Origin: [Zimmermannella] bifida NBRC 103089
GTDB taxonomy: Bacteria > Actinomycetota > Actinomycetes > Actinomycetales > Microbacteriaceae
Direction of reading: 5' to 3'
DNA: 41,675 nucleotides
Assembly: GCF_001570925.1 (NCBI RefSeq)
Contig: NZ_BCSP01000011.1
Location: 1 to 41,675 of the forward strand
Part shown: positions 17,292-24,679 of the stretch, piece after piece
How positions within the stretch are numbered: position 1 is the first letter of the stretch
How the letters are laid out: each line of letters begins with the position of its first letter
Notes under the pieces: generated by a model
What the model saw: the letters and a program-made list of their open reading frames with translations, nothing else
The model's database searches: none
Told to the model about the DNA's origin: nothing
Made by a program: the position numbers and the translations under genes

Positions 17292-18974
17292 ATGGCTCGG
17301 CATGTCCTTACACGAATATTGGTGGTCGCGGCATCGATTGCAGCACTTGGATCGGTGCTGATCGCGCCAATGAGCGCAGATGCTGCGATTCTAAACGGTT
17401 CGGAAATTGGTGGTGACAACCGGTTTGCAACCGCTGACAAGGTTGCGGCCCAAGTCGCGACGGGTACCGGCGGAACTGCAGTACTTGCCACTGGTGTTAC
17501 GTATCCCGATGCGCTGGCGGCTGGCCCCGTCGCGGCGAAACTTGGCGCACCGATTCTGTTGACGATGGGTGACAAACTCCCGGCTGAAACAGTCACGGCG
17601 TTGAAGCGGCAACAGCCATCGCGAGTAATCATCGTTGGCGGGGAAAGCGCAGTGCCTGCGGCAGCGATCAACGAGTTGAAGGGGTTCTTGCCGAACGCAA
17701 AAACCGAACGCTATGGCGGCTCGAATCGTCACGAAACCGCAGGGATGCTGGCGACTACCTTTTTCCCCGATACGTTGACTGTCTTTATCGCTACCGGATG
17801 GGATTTCCCGGATGCACTTACTGCGGGTTCGGCAGCAACCAGCATGGACGCTCCGATTCTGCTAGGCCACTCCAGCGGGCTTACCCCAGAAACTAAAGCG
17901 ACCATTCAGCAACTGTCAAAGGTGAGGCGTATTTACCTTGCCGGCGGTGAGAAGGTGCTGAAATACGACTTTGGCGGATACTACGTTTACCGTTTCGCAG
18001 GGGCAGACCGGTTCGAGACAAACGCGCAAATTGTGAACCGGTTCTACCCCGATGCTACCTACAAGGTGTACGTAGCTGCTGCAAACAAGTTCCCAGATGC
18101 GTTGGTTGCGACCCCACTGGCGGCCAAGCACAAGGCTCCCTTGCTGCTTTCCTACGGTTCATGCACGGGTACACAGGCCCGGACCTCGGCGCAGCGGTTG
18201 CTCGCGCTGAACCCGTTCGAAGACACGACCCAACAACGAGAGATTATTCGAGCTGGTCGGGGGCTCGAAGACAAGTCAGTGCTCGCTGAGTGTGGGAACG
18301 CTTCACAGACGCCGTGGCATATCGTCCGTCCCGCAGGGCTCGCGAAGGATGACGTCACGCCCACGGAAATCTACAATTTCGTGACCGAATACAACAAGAT
18401 TCGAGTGGAGCATGGATTGTCGGCACTTCCTGCCTCACGGTTTAGAGTCGGCATCAATGCATATTCGGATCTGTCGCAGCGTCACGCAGATGCACATGGC
18501 TCGATCGGCGCACACGACGGGGCGATCAATGGTAATGAAGTCGCATACTCCAACGGAGATCTGACAGAGCGGTACTTCGATCTAAGCGGCGTCCATTCAG
18601 TTCGTTCTTGGTGGAATTCTGCTGGACACCGAGAGGTCCTGTTCCAGCCAACGAACGACGCTTGGTACGGCGGCCCGCATGACCCAGACAGCTGCATCGT
18701 GTTCAACATGGTTCGGACCCGTGAAACCTCGAATCGAGGTTGGGATAGCTACGGTGATGCGCGTGCTTCATGGGCCTCATGCAGTGATGAGCGGACGGTG
18801 CCAGCGACCTCGGTCGACCTGCGACTGCTCGACTACCGAATGCCAACTATTCCTGCTGGTGCAAAGTACAACCCTCAGCGCAGCTACGATGACAGCATTC
18901 GAAGCAATAATTCGGCCTACCAGTACTACCTGAACGGCTACACGTTCGACGACTACATGCGTCGGCGCGGCTAA
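17292..18974 (+). CDS. secreted protein with three CWB2 repeats and a CAP-like domain
   Basis: This 560-residue exported protein starts with a signal peptide (about 1-31, cleavage after ADA). Three cell-wall-binding type 2 repeats follow, at about 38-125, 135-220 and 230-320, each with an R-F/H-E/A-T-A-like start, an FPDAL/YPDAL motif and an IxxxGG motif. CWB2 repeats bind anionic wall polymers non-covalently in Clostridioides difficile. The C-terminal part (about 355-470) looks like a CAP/SCP domain: LSQRHADAH and SVRSWWNSAGHREVLF match the usual CAP helices. There is no membrane anchor or sorting signal. It lies between rmlA and the polymer exporter genes, so its ligand may be the polymer made here. 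A transcription terminator follows directly. Confidence 0.87.
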   Translation: MARHVLTRILVVAASIAALGSVLIAPMSADAAILNGSEIGGDNRFATADKVAAQVATGTGGTAVLATGVTYPDALAAGPVAAKLGAPILLTMGDKLPAETVTALKRQQPSRVIIVGGESAVPAAAINELKGFLPNAKTERYGGSNRHETAGMLATTFFPDTLTVFIATGWDFPDALTAGSAATSMDAPILLGHSSGLTPETKATIQQLSKVRRIYLAGGEKVLKYDFGGYYVYRFAGADRFETNAQIVNRFYPDATYKVYVAAANKFPDALVATPLAAKHKAPLLLSYGSCTGTQARTSAQRLLALNPFEDTTQQREIIRAGRGLEDKSVLAECGNASQTPWHIVRPAGLAKDDVTPTEIYNFVTEYNKIRVEHGLSALPASRFRVGINAYSDLSQRHADAHGSIGAHDGAINGNEVAYSNGDLTERYFDLSGVHSVRSWWNSAGHREVLFQPTNDAWYGGPHDPDSCIVFNMVRTRETSNRGWDSYGDARASWASCSDERTVPATSVDLRLLDYRMPTIPAGAKYNPQRSYDDSIRSNNSAYQYYLNGYTFDDYMRRRG

Positions 18975-18986
18975 TCAGCGCCTTTC

Positions 18987-19034
18987 TGGGGCGGGCACAG
19001 TCGTTAGGGCTGTTTTGCCCGCCCCAAAGGTTTT
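18987..19034 (+). terminator. intrinsic terminator after the CWB2-CAP gene
   Basis: A perfect 11-bp inverted repeat (18987-18997 and 19016-19026, TGGGGCGGGCA and complement) with an 18-base loop is followed by GGTTTTT. It sits 13 bases after the stop and between convergent genes. The T tract favours the plus strand. Confidence 0.85.
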
Positions 19035-19044
19035 TGTGAAGTCG

Positions 19045-21228
19045 TCAGGCGTCCTGTAATGGGTAACGGTCGTTCAATGACTTCCAGAACGCGACCTTGT
19101 CCCAAACAAGCTCGTTGTACTGATTCGTTTCGTGAAGCACGAACGAGATCGGGAGATCGACCGCACGCAGATCCCAACCCTTGTGGCCAGCAAACCTGCT
19201 CATCCAAGCGTCCTCAATGTAGAGCCCGGGTTCTGGCAGTTCGTTGAAGAACGCATCATCGCGTACGAGTTCGAAGTCACAAACGCACCCTCCGGTAGCC
19301 ACGTAGTCAGCCTTTTCTCCGTCAGCGGCACGCTCCCGCTGCCAATAGTCGAGAGGGTCTACTCGCCAAGACCAAAACCCAGCGAGTTTTCGCGTACCGC
19401 CGGCGGATAGCAGCGTCGTCAGCGAGGTCGGCGTAATGTCTTCATCATCGTCCAACATGAGGAATGCCCCCGTGGAACCTTCGTTGGCTAGGTGCCGAGC
19501 CGCAATAAAACGACCGATTCCGCGGATGTTTCGAGGGCTTTGGACGAACTCAACGCTCGAAACTGCACCGCTGGGCGCGAACGCACGAATGCGTGTTTCG
19601 TACCATTCCTGGTCCTGAGCACAGTTGTTCCAAAAGATGACGCGCAAGCTCATTCGCGCATTCGTTTGGGCATCCACCTGCTCGTCAAGCTGTTGCAGAA
19701 TTTCTTCTATGCGCTCTCGCCGGTTCCACAAGCACATGATCAATGGGGTGGCCGAGCGATCCGGTTTGCCGAGGAGAACCACCGGTGATGGGGGATCTTG
19801 CCATAGTTGCTGGAATACGGCGTAGCTGTCTTTGCGCTCACGTTCGCGTTCGATCGTTGCGGCGAGATCGGCGGATTCCGCCGGGTGTGGATCCGCATCC
19901 TTCGTTGCGTCTGTAGGAGCCGGTGTTGAGACTGTTGCGGACCTTGGAGTTCGCCCGCTTGACGCTGCTTTCCGAAGGCGGTTGATCGCTTTACGCGGTA
20001 ACGATGCCAGACCTCGTCCGTAAGTTTCCCCGTCATAACCGGTCACAAAGACTGAGGCAGCGGTGCGAACCGCTCGACTGGACGTGAGTTCAGCCATCAT
20101 GGAGCGTAATGCGTCAGCCTCAGCGGTCTTCGCTGCAAGTTGCGCTTCTATTTGGGCATGCTGAGCTCTTGCTACGTCAAGTTGGTCGGTCCGGGTCGCG
20201 AGTTCTGCTGCCGTGTTTTCATCCTTTTGCAGGAGCTCATAGAACTCCTGCGTCCGGTATTCCAGCTGGGCTTTGTACTCTGCCTCAGAGATGAGCCACG
20301 GGCCAATTAGCGCAAATTGGTTGCGTCCTTCGTCAATATTGCCCATGGTCACCGGCGCGGCAAGCGCTGCTGACAGCGCTTTGGGGAGAACAGCCTGGCC
20401 ACTGCGCAACTGCTCGAGCTCGTCTTTTACTCGTGTATCGAGTACGAATCCTTCACCACCATTTGCGTTCGGATGACGAGCGATGAAAACCGGTTCGAGC
20501 ACTCCGCTTTCCAACCAGCGGGCATCGCGCATGCCGTGATGCCGAGGGGATGGCGTTCGATTTGAGCGACGATAGGCTTCGGCCGTGATCTCTACTCGAT
20601 GCCGATAGCGGTCCCAGGTTCGGTAGGGCAAGTGCAGGACTTCGAGTGCAGCGTCGGCAGGCACGTCTTCGGTGAGGGGTAGGTCCGTCGCGTGGTTGCC
20701 CTGCACGACGTTGACCGTTTCGCTGGCGCGGTGCACACAGTCCTGTGTTGGGTGGGCGTGGAGCCCGACCCGGTTGAGGGCCTCGATAGTGCGTTCGTCG
20801 CGCCACACATGGGAGCAGGCCGCAGAGCCTGCCTTTAGCGGAAGCCCCATGAGGTTGCGGACCGGCGCATCGAAGCTCTGCACGTTCGCGGGCATGCGGC
20901 CAAGCGCTTCCGCTACTGTGCCGCCATTCGCCGCGAAGAAGAACTCATCTGCGTCGGCGTTGATCACCCAGTCGGCTTGATACTTCTGAGCTGCTCGACG
21001 CGCCATCGCTGTCACAACTTCGGCTTGTTGCTTTTCGAGCCGTGGGTCATCGTTGACTTCGAGCACGCCAGCATCCGCGTATTGCTGCAAGATCTCCCGA
21101 GTGCCGTCTGTAGAGGCATTGTCGGTCGCGATGATGAAATCAATGCCTTGCGCCAGGTGGTGCTCGATCATGGCAGCGATGATGTCGGCCTCGTCGCGCA
21201 CCATCAAGGTCATGACGATCTTGGTCAT
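19045..21228 (-). CDS. double-headed glycosyltransferase with central coiled coil
   Basis: This 727-residue protein contains two glycosyltransferase-like domains. The N-terminal one (about 1-230) has MVRDEADII, TDNASTDGT and the acidic DADADEF motif of the Glyco_tranf_2_4/GT92-like group. Residues about 320-390 form a Glu/Gln/Ala-rich coiled coil. The C-terminal domain (about 480-727) is another GT2-type fold with WNRRERIEEIL, the unusual acidic run LDDDED near residue 592 and the IEDAWM acceptor motif. It is the last gene of an operon behind wzm and wzt, 34 bp after wzt, with GAGAGG eight bases before the ATG. It may add two different residues, or initiate and cap the polymer exported by Wzm/Wzt. 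Specificity is unknown. Confidence 0.84.
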   Translation of the reverse strand: MTKIVMTLMVRDEADIIAAMIEHHLAQGIDFIIATDNASTDGTREILQQYADAGVLEVNDDPRLEKQQAEVVTAMARRAAQKYQADWVINADADEFFFAANGGTVAEALGRMPANVQSFDAPVRNLMGLPLKAGSAACSHVWRDERTIEALNRVGLHAHPTQDCVHRASETVNVVQGNHATDLPLTEDVPADAALEVLHLPYRTWDRYRHRVEITAEAYRRSNRTPSPRHHGMRDARWLESGVLEPVFIARHPNANGGEGFVLDTRVKDELEQLRSGQAVLPKALSAALAAPVTMGNIDEGRNQFALIGPWLISEAEYKAQLEYRTQEFYELLQKDENTAAELATRTDQLDVARAQHAQIEAQLAAKTAEADALRSMMAELTSSRAVRTAASVFVTGYDGETYGRGLASLPRKAINRLRKAASSGRTPRSATVSTPAPTDATKDADPHPAESADLAATIERERERKDSYAVFQQLWQDPPSPVVLLGKPDRSATPLIMCLWNRRERIEEILQQLDEQVDAQTNARMSLRVIFWNNCAQDQEWYETRIRAFAPSGAVSSVEFVQSPRNIRGIGRFIAARHLANEGSTGAFLMLDDDEDITPTSLTTLLSAGGTRKLAGFWSWRVDPLDYWQRERAADGEKADYVATGGCVCDFELVRDDAFFNELPEPGLYIEDAWMSRFAGHKGWDLRAVDLPISFVLHETNQYNELVWDKVAFWKSLNDRYPLQDA

Positions 21229-21262
21229 GGCTTTACCTCTCTAACGGACAGGAGTGCTGGAG

Positions 21263-22486
21263 CTAGTTCGCAATCTCGAGGTTAACGGGGGAGTAGTGCA
21301 AACCAGCCGCTCGTTCGTCGGTTTCTGCGGTGAACGCAGCTGCGTCCTCGAAACGGCTGATCTCTGCACCGCTGCCGTCGTAAAGCGCTGCGCTGATGGT
21401 GTATTCCTGTTTGGGCAGGTGCATGTTCGGGAAAGTCGCGCGCAGTGTGTGCGTTCCGGGCGTAAGCGTGGTGCCCTTCAAGCCTGCTCGGTGAGCGCTT
21501 GTCATCATCGCCATCTGCTGTAGGCCGTTGGTCAGCGAAAGACCGAGGTTCCAGCCTGGCAACTCATTCTTGATGTCAACATCGATTTCAACGGTGAGGT
21601 TGCCTCCTGGGTGCAACACCCCACCCTCGACGATCGAGCGAATCTCGCTGATGGCGCCCTGGCTGCGGCGTTCGCGTTCGGCTTCGTTCTCTCGGAGCTC
21701 GCGCGCGATGCGCTCGCGCGCGACGTCGGCATCCACCAAGCTTTCGAAACCGCTGCGGAGCACTTTCACCGCATCAATCGGGTTGCCGTCGTAAACGACC
21801 TGCCCCTGACCCAGAACCAGCGCTCGAGTGCAGAACTCTTCGATCTGCGACAGGGTGTGCGTAACCATGATGATCGTGCGGCCCTCTTCTTGGAAGGAGC
21901 GAATCTTGTCCAAGCACTTCTGTTGGAATGCTTCGTCGCCGACCGCGAGCACCTCGTCGACGAGCAGAATATCGGGATCTACGTGAACGGCTACAGCGAA
22001 GGCGAGGCGCACGTACATGCCCGACGAGTAGAACTTCACCTGGGTGTCGATGAAGTTCTCGATGCCTGAGAATGCAACGATTTCATCGAAGTACTTGTCA
22101 GTTTGTTTCTTTGAAAGCCCGAGGATAGAGGCGTTCAGGTAGATGTTTTCTCGCCCGGTGAGGTCTTGGTGAAAACCCGCACCAAGTTCGAGCAGCGCCG
22201 CGACTCGGCCACGCTGCAAAACACGTCCGGTAGTCGGGCTAAGAATGCCGCCGATGATTTTCAGGAGCGTTGATTTACCGGAGCCGTTTGGGCCGATCAG
22301 CCCAATGGTGTTGCCGGAATGAATGTCGAGTGAAAGGTCGCGCAGAGCCCAGAAATCTTCTGCGTGTGCTGCAGTCCTACGCGGGTGCAGGATTCGATCC
22401 TTGAGCGACTTGTCCTGGTGTACGACGAATCGTTTCGAGACGTTTTCTACCGTGATGACGGTAGGGCTTTCGATGAATTTCTGCAT
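21263..22486 (-). CDS. wzt: Wzt-type ABC transporter ATPase with C-terminal polymer-binding domain
   Basis: This 407-residue protein powers export of a lipid-linked polysaccharide. The nucleotide-binding domain (about 1-245) has Walker A GPNGSGKST at 65-73, Q-loop region near 106, signature YSSGM at 153-157, Walker B ILLVDE at 173-178 and H210. A charged helical linker (about 250-285) leads to a beta-rich Wzt_C-like domain (about 290-407). In Gram-negative O9a-type systems this domain recognises the modified end of the polymer; many TagH/RgpD proteins lack it. AGGAG for this gene lies within the last codons of wzm, and the genes are three bases apart, so they are coupled. The C-terminal domain implies that some chain-end modification acts as the export signal. 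Confidence 0.94.
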   Translation of the reverse strand: MQKFIESPTVITVENVSKRFVVHQDKSLKDRILHPRRTAAHAEDFWALRDLSLDIHSGNTIGLIGPNGSGKSTLLKIIGGILSPTTGRVLQRGRVAALLELGAGFHQDLTGRENIYLNASILGLSKKQTDKYFDEIVAFSGIENFIDTQVKFYSSGMYVRLAFAVAVHVDPDILLVDEVLAVGDEAFQQKCLDKIRSFQEEGRTIIMVTHTLSQIEEFCTRALVLGQGQVVYDGNPIDAVKVLRSGFESLVDADVARERIARELRENEAERERRSQGAISEIRSIVEGGVLHPGGNLTVEIDVDIKNELPGWNLGLSLTNGLQQMAMMTSAHRAGLKGTTLTPGTHTLRATFPNMHLPKQEYTISAALYDGSGAEISRFEDAAAFTAETDERAAGLHYSPVNLEIAN

Positions 22487-22489
22487 GTT

Positions 22490-23452
22490 CTAAAGCTCCT
22501 GTGCGAAGTTGCCCTGCAGGCGCGAGAACAGGCGCTGCGAAAGAAATACGAGAATGAGGCCGACAACACCTGCGATAAGCAGGCGGAGCTTGAACAATTC
22601 CGGGAACATGAACGTTGGGTCAGCGCCTGGGGCGGCCGGCGGCAAACCTGGTGCCCAGAATGCTGCTTGGAACGAGATGACCGCGAGAGTGAGTGGGTTA
22701 TTGATGAACACTTCGTTCAGCCAAGCAGGCCATCCGAGATCGGCAAATGCAGTGCCGACGAAAGTCCACGAATACACGATTGGCGACGTCCACATCATGA
22801 GCATCACGATGACTTCTACGAGATACTGCACGTCACGCAAATACACGTTGACTGCGGCGAGAGCCAGACCGGCGGCCATTGAATAGAGCAAGACAATTGT
22901 GATACCGGCCAATGCGTAAACCAAGTTCCAGCCAAGGTTGAACGTGCCGGCAAGCAGCGCGGCGGCAAGGAGTACCAGCATCTGCAGCATGAAGTTGAAG
23001 GCCGCGGAACCGAGTGCTGCCAAGGGGAACACCTCGCGCGGTAGGTAGACCTTCTTAACGAGTCCGGAGTTGCCGACGATTGACCCGGTCATCAACATCA
23101 GGACTTCTGACGCAAAGCCGTAGATAGTAAGACCCGAAAAAATAAAGACAGCGAATTCGGGAATCGACCGTGCAGCACCGAGGAAGTGCCCCAGTACCAG
23201 GTAGTAGACGAGCAACTGTGTCAGTGGACGAACGAGGCCCCAAAGGAACCCGAGGGCTGAGTCCTTGTACCGAGCGGTGATTTCTCGTGAAACCAGAAGA
23301 CCAAGCATCTCGCGGCGATGCCAAATGTCCGTAACTGCTTCGATGAATCCTGCTGCGCCTCGGCGCTGTGGACCCACTGGTTCAAGGGTCAGCGAAGCAA
23401 TTCGAGTGTTGCGCGCCTCGGCGACCTGTTGAGCCTTTGATGGTTCGTTCAT
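22490..23452 (-). CDS. wzm: Wzm-type ABC-2 polysaccharide exporter permease
   Basis: This 320-residue membrane protein has a cytoplasmic N-terminal helix region, the REITARYKDSALGFLW motif typical of TagG/RgpC/Wzm proteins just before the first membrane segment, and six hydrophobic segments in all. It forms the channel for the polymer with the Wzt ATPase encoded next. I prefer the ATG at 23450-23452, which has AAGGAA and GAGAG upstream; the longer in-frame version adds 24 residues that lie in the promoter region. The gene is divergent from the coiled-coil/RgpF genes. TagG-, RgpC- and Wzm-type names describe the same family and the polymer type cannot be told from the permease alone. Confidence 0.92.
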   Translation of the reverse strand: MNEPSKAQQVAEARNTRIASLTLEPVGPQRRGAAGFIEAVTDIWHRREMLGLLVSREITARYKDSALGFLWGLVRPLTQLLVYYLVLGHFLGAARSIPEFAVFIFSGLTIYGFASEVLMLMTGSIVGNSGLVKKVYLPREVFPLAALGSAAFNFMLQMLVLLAAALLAGTFNLGWNLVYALAGITIVLLYSMAAGLALAAVNVYLRDVQYLVEVIVMLMMWTSPIVYSWTFVGTAFADLGWPAWLNEVFINNPLTLAVISFQAAFWAPGLPPAAPGADPTFMFPELFKLRLLIAGVVGLILVFLSQRLFSRLQGNFAQEL

Positions 23453-23495
23453 TGATGCTCTCGTTCCTTGCCCGGTTAAAAGCTGGGCGGTGCAG

Positions 23496-23525
23496 AGTCT
23501 ACCGACGGTAACGCTTGCGTACACT
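23496..23525. promoter_or_regulatory. divergent promoter region between wzm and the coiled-coil gene
   Basis: On the plus strand TACACT at 23520-23525 is a good -10 box, placing transcription start near 23532 and giving a short leader with AGAGG before the ATG at 23554. On the minus strand TAGACT (complement of 23496-23501) is a -10 candidate for wzm. Neither has a clear -35 box. Confidence 0.45.
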
Positions 23526-23553
23526 TATGGCACGCAATGATGAGAGGGAAGAG

Positions 23554-23805
23554 ATGAGCACTTCTGCGGGAAAACTGTCGGAAGAAGCGCGGTTGCAGAG
23601 CGAACTGCGTGCCGCGCAACTCACGGTTCGGCAGCTGCAGCAGCGAATTGACCGGTTGGAGCGTCGCGTGGCTGCGGAGCAAGCAAGCGCTGCGATGTTT
23701 GCCAACCAGGTGAAGGAGCTGCGGGCTTCGCGCTCGTGGCAGTTGACGCTACCGGTGCGAGCGGGGATGCGCGCTATGCGGGCCGTTCGTGGCCGACGGG
23801 GTTAA
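23554..23805 (+). CDS. small coiled-coil protein with an SRSW motif
   Basis: This is an 83-residue protein. Residues about 8-60 form an amphipathic, Arg/Glu/Gln-rich helix likely to be a coiled coil. The C-terminus has ASRSWQLTLPVRAG and then a basic helix. A very similar tail (coiled coil plus S-x-S-W-x-x-T-x-P-x-R) is common inside larger actinobacterial glycosyltransferases; here it is a separate protein. I chose the ATG at 23554 because GAGAGG is six bases upstream and the predicted transcription start (about 23532) excludes the earlier ATG at 23527. Its end overlaps the GTG of the RgpF-like gene by 17 bases. A scaffold or membrane tether for the next two proteins is plausible but unproven. 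Confidence 0.68.
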   Translation: MSTSAGKLSEEARLQSELRAAQLTVRQLQQRIDRLERRVAAEQASAAMFANQVKELRASRSWQLTLPVRAGMRAMRAVRGRRG

Positions 23806-24616
23806 CGTGCGCAGCCTGTTCTACGAGGGCATCCTGCCGCAGATCCATTGGGAGACGTCGGCTCGAATCAGCCCGTCTCCATCCCGTGTCGCCGTCGTCG
23901 CGCAGTGGTCGCTTTCGCCGATCATGTCGAAGTCGTTCGCCGCGCTGGTCAACTCGCTCTTTGCACGTGACTACGAGGTGCTCATCGTGAGCGCTTGTAC
24001 AGATTCGCAACCGCTGCATTTTTCTGAACCCCTCGAAGGGGAACCAGCAATTATTCGAAAGCCCAACATTGGCTATGACTTCGGTAGCTGGGCCGTTGGG
24101 TTCTTGCATCAGCCACAGATTTTCAGCGCAGAGCGTGTGCTGCAGGTCAACGATTCGCTGTTGGGGCCATTCTGGAACATGGATCCCATCTATGACGACT
24201 TCGAACGCGATCTCGGTGACGCATGGGGACTCGTCCGTAACTACCAAGTGACCCCGCACCTGCAGAGCTACTTCATCGGTTACACCGCAGATGTGCTGCA
24301 AGCAAAGGTCTTCCAGAAGTTCTGGACCGAGGTGCGCGTGCATGCTGACAAGCAAGAAATCATCAACAACTACGAACTCGGGCTGTCACGGACGCTCTAT
24401 GGAGAGGGGTTCGTGCAAGCTGCCTACATTGAGCCGCAACTGCTGCGTCACTCCACGCTCAATCCGATGATTTCTGCATGGCTGCAGGTACTGCGCGAGG
24501 GCGTTCCGTTCCTGAAACGCGAACTGATCACGCGTCCGAGCGTGGGTGTGCAGGGAGAGCGAATCCCCGAGCTGCTTCGCCGAGAATTCGACATCGACAT
24601 CGCAGAATGGTGCTAG
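23789..24616 (+). CDS. RgpF-like rhamnan synthesis protein
   Basis: This 275-residue protein consists almost wholly of an RgpF (rhamnan synthesis F) type domain. Diagnostic stretches are RKPNIGYDFGSW (about residues 90-101), LQVNDSLLGPFWNM (about 118-131) and TPHLQSYFIGYT (about 155-166). RgpF acts in synthesis of streptococcal rhamnose-glucose polysaccharide, and the family is used for rhamnan modification or extension in other bacteria. The GTG at 23789 overlaps the coiled-coil gene; a GTG at 23807, just after that gene's stop, is an equally possible start. The next gene carries a second RgpF domain, so two copies operate side by side. The exact reaction is not known from sequence. Confidence 0.83.
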   Translation: MADGVNVRSLFYEGILPQIHWETSARISPSPSRVAVVAQWSLSPIMSKSFAALVNSLFARDYEVLIVSACTDSQPLHFSEPLEGEPAIIRKPNIGYDFGSWAVGFLHQPQIFSAERVLQVNDSLLGPFWNMDPIYDDFERDLGDAWGLVRNYQVTPHLQSYFIGYTADVLQAKVFQKFWTEVRVHADKQEIINNYELGLSRTLYGEGFVQAAYIEPQLLRHSTLNPMISAWLQVLREGVPFLKRELITRPSVGVQGERIPELLRREFDIDIAEWC

Positions 24617-24679
24617 CGGTCACGGCATACGGAGCTGCCCGTTGGTACGAAACTAGAGACATAAGAGGAAGGCAACACG

